The notes beneath the pieces were generated by a model. It saw only the letters and a program-made list of their open reading frames with translations. It was not told the origin of the DNA and made no database searches. Below, piece after piece: positions 26,789 through 34,324 of a stretch of DNA of 64,000 bases. The stretch's first letter is position 1, and every line of letters begins with the position of its first letter. Both the position numbers and the translations under genes were made by a program. This stretch comes from Glaciecola sp964418575 (GTDB lineage Bacteria > Pseudomonadota > Gammaproteobacteria > Enterobacterales > Alteromonadaceae), in assembly GCA_964418575.1 (NCBI GenBank), contig CAYQMI010000002.1, forward strand, positions 6,830 through 70,829, given 5' to 3'.

Positions 26789-29305
26789 ATGAAATTTTCG
26801 ATTTTAGAACGCAGCCAAGCGCTAAGCTTAATCACTTTGATGAGTTTAGCCACGTATTTTCAGCTTAATAATATTGCCCATGCCCAGCAGAACAGTTCTG
26901 ATACAAATAGCGAAGTAAAAATCATTCAACCCGGCGCACCCGGTCAAGCCGCAAAAACACTTTCTGCCGAAGACGCCGTTAAAATTGCTGATACTAGCTT
27001 TACCGCAGGCGATGTGATGTTTATGCAGAACATGATCCCCCATCACGGACAAGCGGTCGACATGGCAGTGCTAGTAGAAGAGCGCACGAACAACCAAGAG
27101 ATCATTGATATTGCCGGCCGTATTCGTAAATCCCAAGCCGACGAAATCGCCTTTATGAGCCAATGGCTTGAGCAGCGCAATCAAACTGTGCATATAGACC
27201 ATTCGATGCATATGGACCATAGCTTGATGGGCATGGCCACAAAAGAGCAAATGCAGTCTCTTGCAGACGCCAAGGGAAGCGAGTTTGACCGCATATTTTT
27301 AAGCCTTATGATCCCTCATCATGAAGGTGCTGTGCGTATGGTTGAGGATTTACTAGAGCAAGATGGCTCAGCCTACGACCCTATTCTGTATGATTTTATA
27401 AACGACATTGTAAACGACCAAGAAGCTGAAATAACGCGGATGGACGGCTTACTTGCAGGGCTTTCAGACGACCCACGCGTGGGCTTAAGTGCAGGTTTGC
27501 GCGATGCCGGAGAAGCCTCATCAAACATCAACTTGCTCGCAAGTTTACCTCGCCCACAAGGCTTTTTTGACCCAGAAAACCCATCGAATTTGCCACCAAT
27601 TAAACCCAAGAAAGACGAGGAAGAGCTTGAGCAAACGCATGATGCTCATGAGCAGCACATGCACGGTGGTGAAAAGGCTGAAGAGAGCGCCGAGCGCAGC
27701 GATGAAGAAGGCGATTTAAAAACTGAATGGGCTGAACGCTGGCCGCTTTTAAGCTTTTGGAATACCGATATGGCGTTTTCGGGCGATGTGCTGGTAGCAG
27801 GGAATTACCATGGCTTTAATGTATATAAGCTTAATGAACAAGGCATACCCAAACTTACCAGTTCTATTGTATGTCCTGGCGGGCAAGGTGATGTCTCGAT
27901 TGTAGGTGATTTATTAGTGATGTCGGTAGAACAAACTCGCGGACGAGTAGACTGCGGCTTACAGGGCGTAAGTGACGATGTGAGCGAAGAGCGCTTTAGA
28001 GGCCTGCGTATTTTTGATATCTCAGACTTAAGCCTGCCAAAACAAGTGGGTTTAGTGCAAACTTGCCGCGGCTCTCATACTCACTCAATAGTATCGGCAG
28101 ACGATGAACGTATTGTGGTATACAACTCAGGCACCGCAGGCGTTCGTGACGAAGAAGAATTAGCGGGCTGCATTGGCGAAGTGCCGGGAGACGAACGCAC
28201 GGCGCTGTTTCGTATCGATGTAATTGAGATCCCGCTAAGCGACCCCTCTAAATCGCGTATTACATCAAGTCCTGCGGTGTTTGCAGATGAGGACGGACGA
28301 GTAGCAGGTTTATGGAAGGGAGGCGATCATGGAGACGGTACGCAAGAAACTCGTCGCACTGACCAATGTCATGACATCACCGTATTTCCAGAGCTTAATC
28401 TCGCCGCGGGTGCATGCTCGGGTAACGGTATTATTTTAGATATATCTGACCCACTCAAACCTACTAGGATAGACGAGGTGGCCGACCCTGGCTTTGCATA
28501 CTGGCACTCAGCCACGTTTAACAATGATGGCACCAAAGTGCTGTTTACCGACGAATGGGGAGGCGGCACGCAACCGCGATGCCGAGCCTCAGACCCAATG
28601 AACTGGGGGGCCAATGCGTTTTATTCTTTAAACGATGGCGAGCTGAGTTTTGAAAGCTATTACAAAATTGGCGCGCCGCAGTCTGAGCAAGAAAATTGCG
28701 TCGCTCACAACGGCTCAATTGTACCTGTGCCAGGACGAGATATATTTGTTCAGGCTTGGTATCAAGGTGGCCTCTCGGTGATTGATTTTACCGATACCGC
28801 AAGCCCACAAGAAATCGCGTTTTTTGACCGCGGCCCCATACACGACGAGCGCATGGTAATCGCTGGATATTGGTCGACTTATTGGTATAACGGTAAAATA
28901 TACGGCACCGAAATTATTCGCGGACTCGACGTACTTGCCCTAGAGCCCAGCGAGTTCTTAAGTGCCAACGAAATTGCTGCCGCCACACTTGCAAATATGG
29001 GCAACACCTTTAATCCGCAGCAGCAGTTTAAAGTGACTTGGCCGGCAGAACCTGTGGTAGCGCTTGCGTACTTAGACCAATTTGCTCGCGACGGTGGCCT
29101 TGAACAAAAAGACCATAAAGCCGTGCTTGAAATGATAACGCAAGCACAAAGCATGCTCAGTGAGGGTGAAACAAGCCGACGTTTTTCAAAAGACTTAAGC
29201 AAACTGGCCGAATCACTCAAGGCCAATAGCGATGAGCCAAATGCACAAAAACGCGTGTTGGCACTAAGCGATACTTTACAAGGCATTGCGAAACGCTTGG
29301 GCTAA
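26789..29305 (+). CDS. DUF305 (ferritin-like) domain fused to an LVIVD-type beta-propeller, exported
   Basis: The protein is about 838 residues long, starting at ATG 26789 with a signal sequence ending near NIAHAQ; a TTG start at 26744 is less likely. Residues about 60-230 form a DUF305 domain with both metal-type motifs, MIPHHGQAVDMA and MIPHHEGAVRMV. A His/Met-rich insert (HIDHSMHMDHSLMGM) lies between them. After an acidic, His-rich linker, residues about 300-720 form a beta-propeller with LVIVD-like blades (LRIFDISDLSLPKQVGLV, GIILDISDPLKPTRI, LSVIDFTDTASPQEI). A helical tail ends the protein. DUF305 proteins are often found with copper genes. The fusion suggests a periplasmic metal-binding scaffold; activity unknown. 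Confidence 0.82.
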   Translation: MKFSILERSQALSLITLMSLATYFQLNNIAHAQQNSSDTNSEVKIIQPGAPGQAAKTLSAEDAVKIADTSFTAGDVMFMQNMIPHHGQAVDMAVLVEERTNNQEIIDIAGRIRKSQADEIAFMSQWLEQRNQTVHIDHSMHMDHSLMGMATKEQMQSLADAKGSEFDRIFLSLMIPHHEGAVRMVEDLLEQDGSAYDPILYDFINDIVNDQEAEITRMDGLLAGLSDDPRVGLSAGLRDAGEASSNINLLASLPRPQGFFDPENPSNLPPIKPKKDEEELEQTHDAHEQHMHGGEKAEESAERSDEEGDLKTEWAERWPLLSFWNTDMAFSGDVLVAGNYHGFNVYKLNEQGIPKLTSSIVCPGGQGDVSIVGDLLVMSVEQTRGRVDCGLQGVSDDVSEERFRGLRIFDISDLSLPKQVGLVQTCRGSHTHSIVSADDERIVVYNSGTAGVRDEEELAGCIGEVPGDERTALFRIDVIEIPLSDPSKSRITSSPAVFADEDGRVAGLWKGGDHGDGTQETRRTDQCHDITVFPELNLAAGACSGNGIILDISDPLKPTRIDEVADPGFAYWHSATFNNDGTKVLFTDEWGGGTQPRCRASDPMNWGANAFYSLNDGELSFESYYKIGAPQSEQENCVAHNGSIVPVPGRDIFVQAWYQGGLSVIDFTDTASPQEIAFFDRGPIHDERMVIAGYWSTYWYNGKIYGTEIIRGLDVLALEPSEFLSANEIAAATLANMGNTFNPQQQFKVTWPAEPVVALAYLDQFARDGGLEQKDHKAVLEMITQAQSMLSEGETSRRFSKDLSKLAESLKANSDEPNAQKRVLALSDTLQGIAKRLG

Positions 29306-29385
29306 GAGGCTAGCTATAGCCTTATCTGATATAGAAGATAGCGAACTATGAAAGGTAAGAGGCAGATTTAACGGCCCCTTAAATA

Positions 29386-29709
29386 TTAACCTACGAGCGC
29401 CTGACGCAAACTCTCTATAGCTTCGGCGCTTAAGCTAATTTGGTGTTTTTCTTGAGCCTGAACGCGTAACACCTCTATGTATTGGTCGAATTCTTTTTGT
29501 ATAGGGCCCACTTTTAGCGCGGCCAACAAGTGATTAGACGAAGCAAAACCCATCGCAGCGGCATGCCGTTCTTTTGCTCGACTAAATTTAATATCGAGTA
29601 TTGCTTTAACCGCCTGCCCCGCGCTTGTTAATTCAGCGTTGCTTGCGTGTTGTATGACACCGCTACTGCTGTCAGCGGTAGCTTGAGTATTTGCTTGGTG
29701 TTGAGACAT
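29386..29709 (-). CDS. Hypothetical protein, 107 aa
   Basis: This soluble, helix-rich protein has a low-complexity Ser/Ala/Gln N-terminus and a middle section KFSRAKERHAAAMGFASSNHLLAALK. No signal peptide, membrane segment or known motif is evident. It lies immediately downstream, in its own direction, of the sigma factor gene and the tandem repeats at 29725-29795. Function not recognised. Confidence 0.5.
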   Translation of the reverse strand: MSQHQANTQATADSSSGVIQHASNAELTSAGQAVKAILDIKFSRAKERHAAAMGFASSNHLLAALKVGPIQKEFDQYIEVLRVQAQEKHQISLSAEAIESLRQALVG

Positions 29710-29724
29710 TTAGCACCTATATTG

Positions 29725-29795
29725 CAAAAAAGGGGGTCAGTGTAAGTTAATTGTCTCTTTCAAAAAAGCGGTCAGTGTAAGTTAATTGTCTCTTT
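29725..29795. repeat. Tandem GGTCAGTGT repeat pair
   Basis: Two adjacent copies (29725-29760 and 29761-29795) of a 35-36-bp unit read C-A6-G(n)TCAGTGTAAGTTAATTGTCTCTTT and differ by one substitution and one indel. The left half, AAAAAAGGGGGTCAGTGT, matches the repeats that bracket the transposase at 30993-31688. These copies therefore look like dispersed members of that element's repeat family. They lie just downstream of the sigma factor gene. Confidence 0.75.
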
Positions 29796-29818
29796 TAATG
29801 CGTTACCTCATCATACGC

Positions 29819-30436
29819 TCATTTGGTGCTGGCTTTGTTTAAAGAAAAGTCGGTAATAATGCCATTTTCAAGCTCTACGCTACAGCACTCCATCAGTGCC
29901 TGCTTAAGCATTTTTCGCGCGCGCACTAGCCGACTTTTAACGGCTGACTCACCTAAAGAAAACTGCCTCATAATATCTTTAACCGGCACACCCTCAAAAT
30001 CTTTAGCAATGAGCACATCTCGGTATTTTTCAGGCAATGCCTTTGCAAATGCTCGCAAACAGCTTGAAAATAGCTGATGCACTTCTAAGTCTAAACTCTC
30101 CTCAAATTCGAGTGATTCGATTGGTGTGTGCGTATGCGTTTGCAGGTTTGCTTGTTGTCTAAAATGATCAATCATCGCGTTGTGCATGACACGTTTTAGC
30201 CATGCCTGTGGGTTTTGAATATCTGCTGTTGGCTTTAGCAAAAGCGCTTTTACAAATGCGTCGTGATAGATGTCTTCGGCAAGGGCATGATCTTGAAGCT
30301 TCGCTTTTAAAAAACCCAATACCTGATGTTTAAGTTGTAGGTAGGCCAGCGCTAGCTCATTGTCGATATCTTGCTTTACGCGGGAGGCTGCACTGCCGCT
30401 CTTTTGAGTCAGCCCCACCTCAAGATTTGCTTTCAT
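29819..30436 (-). CDS. ECF-type sigma-70 family factor
   Basis: The protein is 205 residues from ATG 30436, chosen for its AGGAG ribosome site; the frame could extend to 30490. Region 2 is visible (QDHALAEDIYHDAFVKALL, NPQAWLKRVMHNAMIDHFRQ) and region 4 (ALPEKYRDVLIAKDFEGVPVK, LGESAVKSRLVRARKMLKQAL). A short C-terminal tail with vicinal cysteines (ALMECCSVE) follows. No anti-sigma gene is adjacent. Instead its start overlaps the upstream ArsI-like gene by 17 bp, so the two are translationally coupled. A SigZ-like stress factor responding to metals or arsenicals is a reasonable inference. Confidence 0.88.
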   Translation of the reverse strand: MKANLEVGLTQKSGSAASRVKQDIDNELALAYLQLKHQVLGFLKAKLQDHALAEDIYHDAFVKALLLKPTADIQNPQAWLKRVMHNAMIDHFRQQANLQTHTHTPIESLEFEESLDLEVHQLFSSCLRAFAKALPEKYRDVLIAKDFEGVPVKDIMRQFSLGESAVKSRLVRARKMLKQALMECCSVELENGIITDFSLNKASTK

Positions 30437-30908
30437 GTTCTGCTCCTGTCGACGCTTGGCAAATACTTTCTTTGGTATCGCTAAAACCATATTCTTGCAT
30501 CACATCATAGGAGTGAAAAAACTCCCACGCCACGTTTTGTGGGTCGAGCAACCAGTGTTTGTTGCTTTTAGCATAGCAGCATTTGGCTTCATTTTGGGCG
30601 GTTTGCTGTGTTTTTAGTTGGCTTATTTGCTGCGAGACGGCGCTGTTATCTGTTTTATTGTTTAACTTTGCTATTAACAGGTCTTGCGCTTTCTCAAACT
30701 CTTGTGCACTTTCAAATTGAACACCAATATGATTTATTCCGCGCTCTGCCTCATGATTGGATATTGCAAAGTTAAGCTGGGGCTCATCTAATATCCACTT
30801 TGCATAATCAGGCTTTAATATCACCGGCTCGCGAGCAAACAAAGTGGCATAAAATTTAACGTTTTCGTCGATGCTATCGACACGAAGATGAATATGGAAG
30901 CGTTTCAT
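30420..30908 (-). CDS. ArsI/CadI-family glyoxalase-fold metalloenzyme
   Basis: The 162-residue vicinal-oxygen-chelate protein starts at ATG 30908 (AGGACC upstream). MKRFHIHLRVDSIDENVKFY, the metal ligands H (HIHLRV), H (INHIGVQFES) and E (VAWEFFHSYD), and the vicinal cysteine pair in EAKCCYAKSNKHW match ArsI (C-As lyase) and CadI proteins. ArsI cleaves the carbon-arsenic bond of trivalent organoarsenicals; the pair binds As(III). Here the usual ArsR regulator is absent and an ECF sigma gene overlaps instead. Function in arsenic or other metal stress is likely; the exact substrate is not certain. Confidence 0.85.
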   Translation of the reverse strand: MKRFHIHLRVDSIDENVKFYATLFAREPVILKPDYAKWILDEPQLNFAISNHEAERGINHIGVQFESAQEFEKAQDLLIAKLNNKTDNSAVSQQISQLKTQQTAQNEAKCCYAKSNKHWLLDPQNVAWEFFHSYDVMQEYGFSDTKESICQASTGAEHESKS

Positions 30909-30975
30909 GAGTAGGTCCTTTTTTGTTGTCCTACTTATAAAGACGCAAATCTGTGCGCAGGTCGCAAAAAAGGGC

Positions 30976-31824
30976 AAAAAAAGGGGTCAGTGTTACTTAA
31001 TGCCAAGAGGCCTGCCGATTTTTCCCGTTTTTAGCTTTTCTCCCAACATTGCTTCTATTTTACTTTTGAACTCGTCATTACCCAGCACTAACTCCTTGTT
31101 TGCACAGTTTCTTATTTTATCGATCATAGCTTGAGATAGTGCCTCCGCATCAAACAAAGACCGATAAATAAGCATCCTCTCGCTCGGTGAAACACCTAGC
31201 TGTAAATATATAGAGTGCGGCGTACACAGCTCTGACAACCTGCCTAGCGCATTGTGATGATAGCTAGACCACTTGTACTCTGAGGGTTTTTTCACCATGT
31301 TAGCGCGAACAGGGTTTAATTCGATATAGCGATAAACATTGAGCAAATAACTTGACGTACAAACCAGCGAAGATTTAAATCTGCCCTCCCAAAGCGTGCC
31401 TGTTTGCTTATAGGTATCGTTAAAGTAACGCACATATTGCCGACCTAAAGCTTGCATCATTTGACTAACGCCCAAATTGTTCGACATCGGCGTACACAAC
31501 AAATGAACATGATTGCTCATGAATACCCAAGCATGCACCGCCACTTTATATTTTTTGCTATAGTCGTTTAACCAACTTGCATAAACTATAAAATCTTGTT
31601 CGGATTTAAAACAAACTTTGCGATTATTACCTCGCTGCACAACATGCTGCGTAACACCTTTAGGTCCTATTCGTCTGCGCCTTGCCATCTTCATTCCATT
31701 GATAAGCCATTGGCCCACCAATATACGAAGCGGAGATAAAATTACAATCCTGTACTAGGCAAAACTGGACTTACGGTTTATGTGACACTGACCCCTTTTT
31801 TAAAATAACACTGACCCCCTTTTT
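30976..31824. mobile_element. REP-associated tyrosine transposase element with inverted flanking repeats
   Basis: The transposase gene is bracketed by AAAAAAAGGGGTCAGTGTTAC on the left (30976-30996) and by the inverse GTGACACTGACCCC plus T-run on the right (31781-31801). A second inverse copy follows at 31805-31824. The arms are near-identical over about 18 bp. The transposase stop codon falls inside the left repeat. This is the expected arrangement of a RAYT gene with its own REP-like repeats. Confidence 0.75.
30993..31688 (-). CDS. REP-associated tyrosine transposase (Y1/TnpA_REP)
   Basis: The protein is about 231 residues from the MARRRRIG start (31688, GGAATGA upstream); the open frame extends to 31721. 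The HUH nuclease motif is in FMSNHVHLLCTP. The candidate catalytic tyrosine lies in ALGRQYVRYFNDTYKQTGTLWEGRFKSS, followed by YRYIELNPVRANMV, all hallmarks of IS200/IS605-related RAYTs. These domesticated single-copy enzymes are thought to mobilise short REP hairpins rather than themselves. No disruption is seen, so it may be active. Confidence 0.92.
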   Translation of the reverse strand: MARRRRIGPKGVTQHVVQRGNNRKVCFKSEQDFIVYASWLNDYSKKYKVAVHAWVFMSNHVHLLCTPMSNNLGVSQMMQALGRQYVRYFNDTYKQTGTLWEGRFKSSLVCTSSYLLNVYRYIELNPVRANMVKKPSEYKWSSYHHNALGRLSELCTPHSIYLQLGVSPSERMLIYRSLFDAEALSQAMIDKIRNCANKELVLGNDEFKSKIEAMLGEKLKTGKIGRPLGIK

Positions 31825-32396
31825 AGGACTTGAGCGTATTTGGCGTTCATATCATGCAAATTGGCTTTGTGTGCTTCGAGGTTTCTATCACCACAGGCTT
31901 GCTCGGGGACAAATACAGGGTAGTTGTGTTGCAGGCCGTCTACTACGGTGGCTCTCACGCAGCCGCTTGTGGTGAGGCCAGTTACCACTAAGCTGTCGAC
32001 TCGGGCGTGTATTAGCTGGGTGGCTAGGCGGGTTTCAAAAAAGGCGCTGGGGCCGTGTTTTTCTATGATGGGTTCGTTTTGTTGGCGCTTAAGCTCTGGA
32101 ATAATTTCTATCCATTGGGAGCCGGCTTGTAAAATGTTTAAGTCGGGCAGGCGCTGGCGAAATACGCTTGCTTGCTTGGCATTGCGATATACTACCGAGG
32201 TAAAAAATATGGGAAGCTGTTTAGCTCTAAACTGTGTGAGCAGGGCTAAGTTGGCCTCAATCACCTCGGTAAAATCGCCACCGAGAGGGCTTTGTGGGCT
32301 GGCAAAGCCTTTGCTCATATCTACCACAATAAGCGCTGGGCGTTCGCCCAGCGTTATCTCGCCTGTAGGCAGGTCTTTACTTGTTGCGTTGTTCAC
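31800..32396 (-). CDS. Isochorismatase-family amidohydrolase (N-carbamoylsarcosine-amidase-like), 3' end altered
   Basis: The 198-residue cysteine hydrolase has the catalytic Asp in ALIVVDMSKGF and the nucleophile Cys in VTGLTTSGCVRATVVDGL, with IIEKHGPSAFFET between. The SPLGG insertion resembles N-carbamoylsarcosine amidases. The last codons (KRGSVLF and the stop) are supplied by an AAAAAGGGGGTCAGTGTTATTTT repeat of the neighbouring transposase element, so the native C-terminus was replaced. It is the distal gene of the hyuA-hyuB cluster, starting 25 bp after hyuB. A creatinine/hydantoin-type pathway would pair it with HyuAB; this is inference. Confidence 0.85.
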   Translation of the reverse strand: MNNATSKDLPTGEITLGERPALIVVDMSKGFASPQSPLGGDFTEVIEANLALLTQFRAKQLPIFFTSVVYRNAKQASVFRQRLPDLNILQAGSQWIEIIPELKRQQNEPIIEKHGPSAFFETRLATQLIHARVDSLVVTGLTTSGCVRATVVDGLQHNYPVFVPEQACGDRNLEAHKANLHDMNAKYAQVLKRGSVLF

Positions 32397-32421
32397 ATAT
32401 TTACCTTGTTATTACACTGCT

Positions 32422-34320
32422 TTAAGCCCGCGCCTTTTTAAACACAGGTGGCTGAGGCGCTTTTAGGCCAGTTTCAGCTTCGCATCGGCGTTTAATTTCG
32501 TCTATGCTGCCGCCAAAATCAAACAAGGGTGCATCGCCGCGCTGGGCGCTGAGTTCTGCGCGTAAGGTATCGCTTGCGCCAGTGTCAATGTTGCCGCTTG
32601 CATCCACTATCACGCCGTAACGTTTAGCCCCCTCTGGCGATACTAAGCCTCGGTTTATGTCATCTTGCACTAAAGCGTATTCGCGCACAAATGGGTCGCC
32701 CCAACCGCCGCCGCCCCAAGTGTTAAAGTAGAGTAAATCACCTGCGCGCACTTCTATGCCGTCGCATTTGGCGGGCAATACTTCTTCGCTGCCATCTTTA
32801 CGTACAAGTAACTTGGTAGACCGCAAACCCGGCTCGCCGCCATTAACGCCCCACGGATAGGTTAACCAGCGCTCGTCGTGAATAGCAATTTGACCATCGG
32901 CTAAAAAGCGATACGCTACACGCAAACCATTACCTCCGCGGTGCTTGCCAGCGCCGCCCGAATCGCTAATGGTTTCATATTTTTCGACTCTTAGCGGAAA
33001 ATACGCTTCCACAAATTCATTGGGTACGTTGGTAAAGCCGGGCCATAAAGAGTGTCCGTCAGGGCCGTCGCCAACTGGGCGCCCGGGTACACCACCAAAG
33101 CCAATTTGAAAGAGCTGGAACCAATCGCCTTTTTCATCATACCCTGAGTAAAACAAGTGAGGCGAGTCTGAAAAGCCTGCCGCGTTCATCGCCTCTGGCG
33201 CACCTTGCCCAAGCAATCCGCCCATCACATCAAAAATACGCCCTAGCGCATGAGTGCGGCCTGAGAGCGCTGCCGGAAAGTTGGGTTTTAACAAGCTCCC
33301 CTGCGGTATGCGCACATCTACAAGCTCATAAAAACCGTCGTTAAACAGTATTTGTGGGTCCACTAAGTTAATCGTAAATGAGCCAAAAAACATCTTGAAC
33401 ATGTCTTCGTTCAAATAAAAATTAATGGAGCTTTGTGCTTGTGGGTCGGTGCCTTCAAAATCGAATATGGCTTTGTCGCCCTCGCGCCACATTTTGCAGC
33501 GTATTTTGTAAGGGCCCATGCCTACGCCGTCGTCGCACACGTAATCTTCAAAGCTGCGCGGCTCTTCTGGTACGAGCATGTTAATAATCGCGCTCATGGC
33601 AATTTTGTTACGGTCGAGCATGGTTTCCATGGTCGAATAAAACACGTCGTCGCCAAAGCGCTCGGCAATCTCCACGCAGCGTTTAGCGGCGGTGTTACAA
33701 GCTGCCACAAGCGCATTTAAGTCAAAGCGGTTCCACTGCGGCGTGCGCACGTTGTGCAAAATCAAATCGAGCATATCAGATTGCAGTTCGCCTTTTTTAT
33801 ACAGCTTAATAGGCGGTATGCGGATGCCCTCCTGATAAATACTCTCCGCCTTAATAGGAATTGAGCCCGGCACCATGCCGCCGTTATCCGACATATGCCC
33901 AAACATGGCCGACCATGCGATGTGCCTTCCATCTTTAAAAATCGGAATAAGCACCATCCAGTCAGGCAAGTGCGATACGGCTGCGTTGGTCATGTAAGGG
34001 TCGTTGGTAAGCACTATATCGCCCTCTTCCAACTCGCCTTCAAATGCATTCATAAAGCCATGAATAAAGCTGCCAAACTGCCCCACCACCATTTTGCCGT
34101 CTTTGTTGGCAATCATCGGAAAGCAGTCGCCCTGTTCGCGAATGCCCGGGCTCATAGCGGTTCTAAAAAGCACGGCGTCCATTTCTTCGCGGGCGTTTTT
34201 AAGCGCGTTCTCGATTATGTCTACGGTAACGGTGTCTACATCCACCAGCTTCATAGGCTGGGTGTTAGTTTGTTTTATTTTGTCTTGCATAGACTTATTT
34301 TGCATTGATTGGTTTTGCAT
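32422..34320 (-). CDS. hyuB: Hydantoinase/oxoprolinase B subunit
   Basis: The 632-residue HyuB-family protein shows DAVLFRTAMSPGIREQGDCF, NDPYMTNAAVSHLPDWM, MFGHMSDNGGMVPGS and C-terminal HRGGNGLRV with WGVNGGEPG, all conserved in N-methylhydantoinase, acetone/acetophenone carboxylase and oxoprolinase subunits. Start at 34320 is supported by AGAGG upstream. The N-terminus carries a repeated pentad (MQNQS, MQNKS, MQDK) that precedes the conserved fold. It lies 4 bp after hyuA. It should form a complex with HyuA for ATP-dependent opening of a cyclic amide or carboxylation. The substrate is unknown. Confidence 0.92.
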   Translation of the reverse strand: MQNQSMQNKSMQDKIKQTNTQPMKLVDVDTVTVDIIENALKNAREEMDAVLFRTAMSPGIREQGDCFPMIANKDGKMVVGQFGSFIHGFMNAFEGELEEGDIVLTNDPYMTNAAVSHLPDWMVLIPIFKDGRHIAWSAMFGHMSDNGGMVPGSIPIKAESIYQEGIRIPPIKLYKKGELQSDMLDLILHNVRTPQWNRFDLNALVAACNTAAKRCVEIAERFGDDVFYSTMETMLDRNKIAMSAIINMLVPEEPRSFEDYVCDDGVGMGPYKIRCKMWREGDKAIFDFEGTDPQAQSSINFYLNEDMFKMFFGSFTINLVDPQILFNDGFYELVDVRIPQGSLLKPNFPAALSGRTHALGRIFDVMGGLLGQGAPEAMNAAGFSDSPHLFYSGYDEKGDWFQLFQIGFGGVPGRPVGDGPDGHSLWPGFTNVPNEFVEAYFPLRVEKYETISDSGGAGKHRGGNGLRVAYRFLADGQIAIHDERWLTYPWGVNGGEPGLRSTKLLVRKDGSEEVLPAKCDGIEVRAGDLLYFNTWGGGGWGDPFVREYALVQDDINRGLVSPEGAKRYGVIVDASGNIDTGASDTLRAELSAQRGDAPLFDFGGSIDEIKRRCEAETGLKAPQPPVFKKARA

Positions 34321-34324
34321 GCGC

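Noticed and set aside
29725..29795. Possible minimal CRISPR array
   Set aside because: The two units abut without spacers, match transposase-flanking repeats and no cas genes are near.
31800..32396. Role in siderophore (isochorismate) synthesis
   Set aside because: No ent-type genes nearby; context with HyuA/HyuB and the insert sequence favour an amidase.
33895..34308. 137-residue open frame on the plus strand within hyuB
   Set aside because: It lies wholly antisense to a well-conserved gene, has biased composition from reverse codons and no ribosome site.
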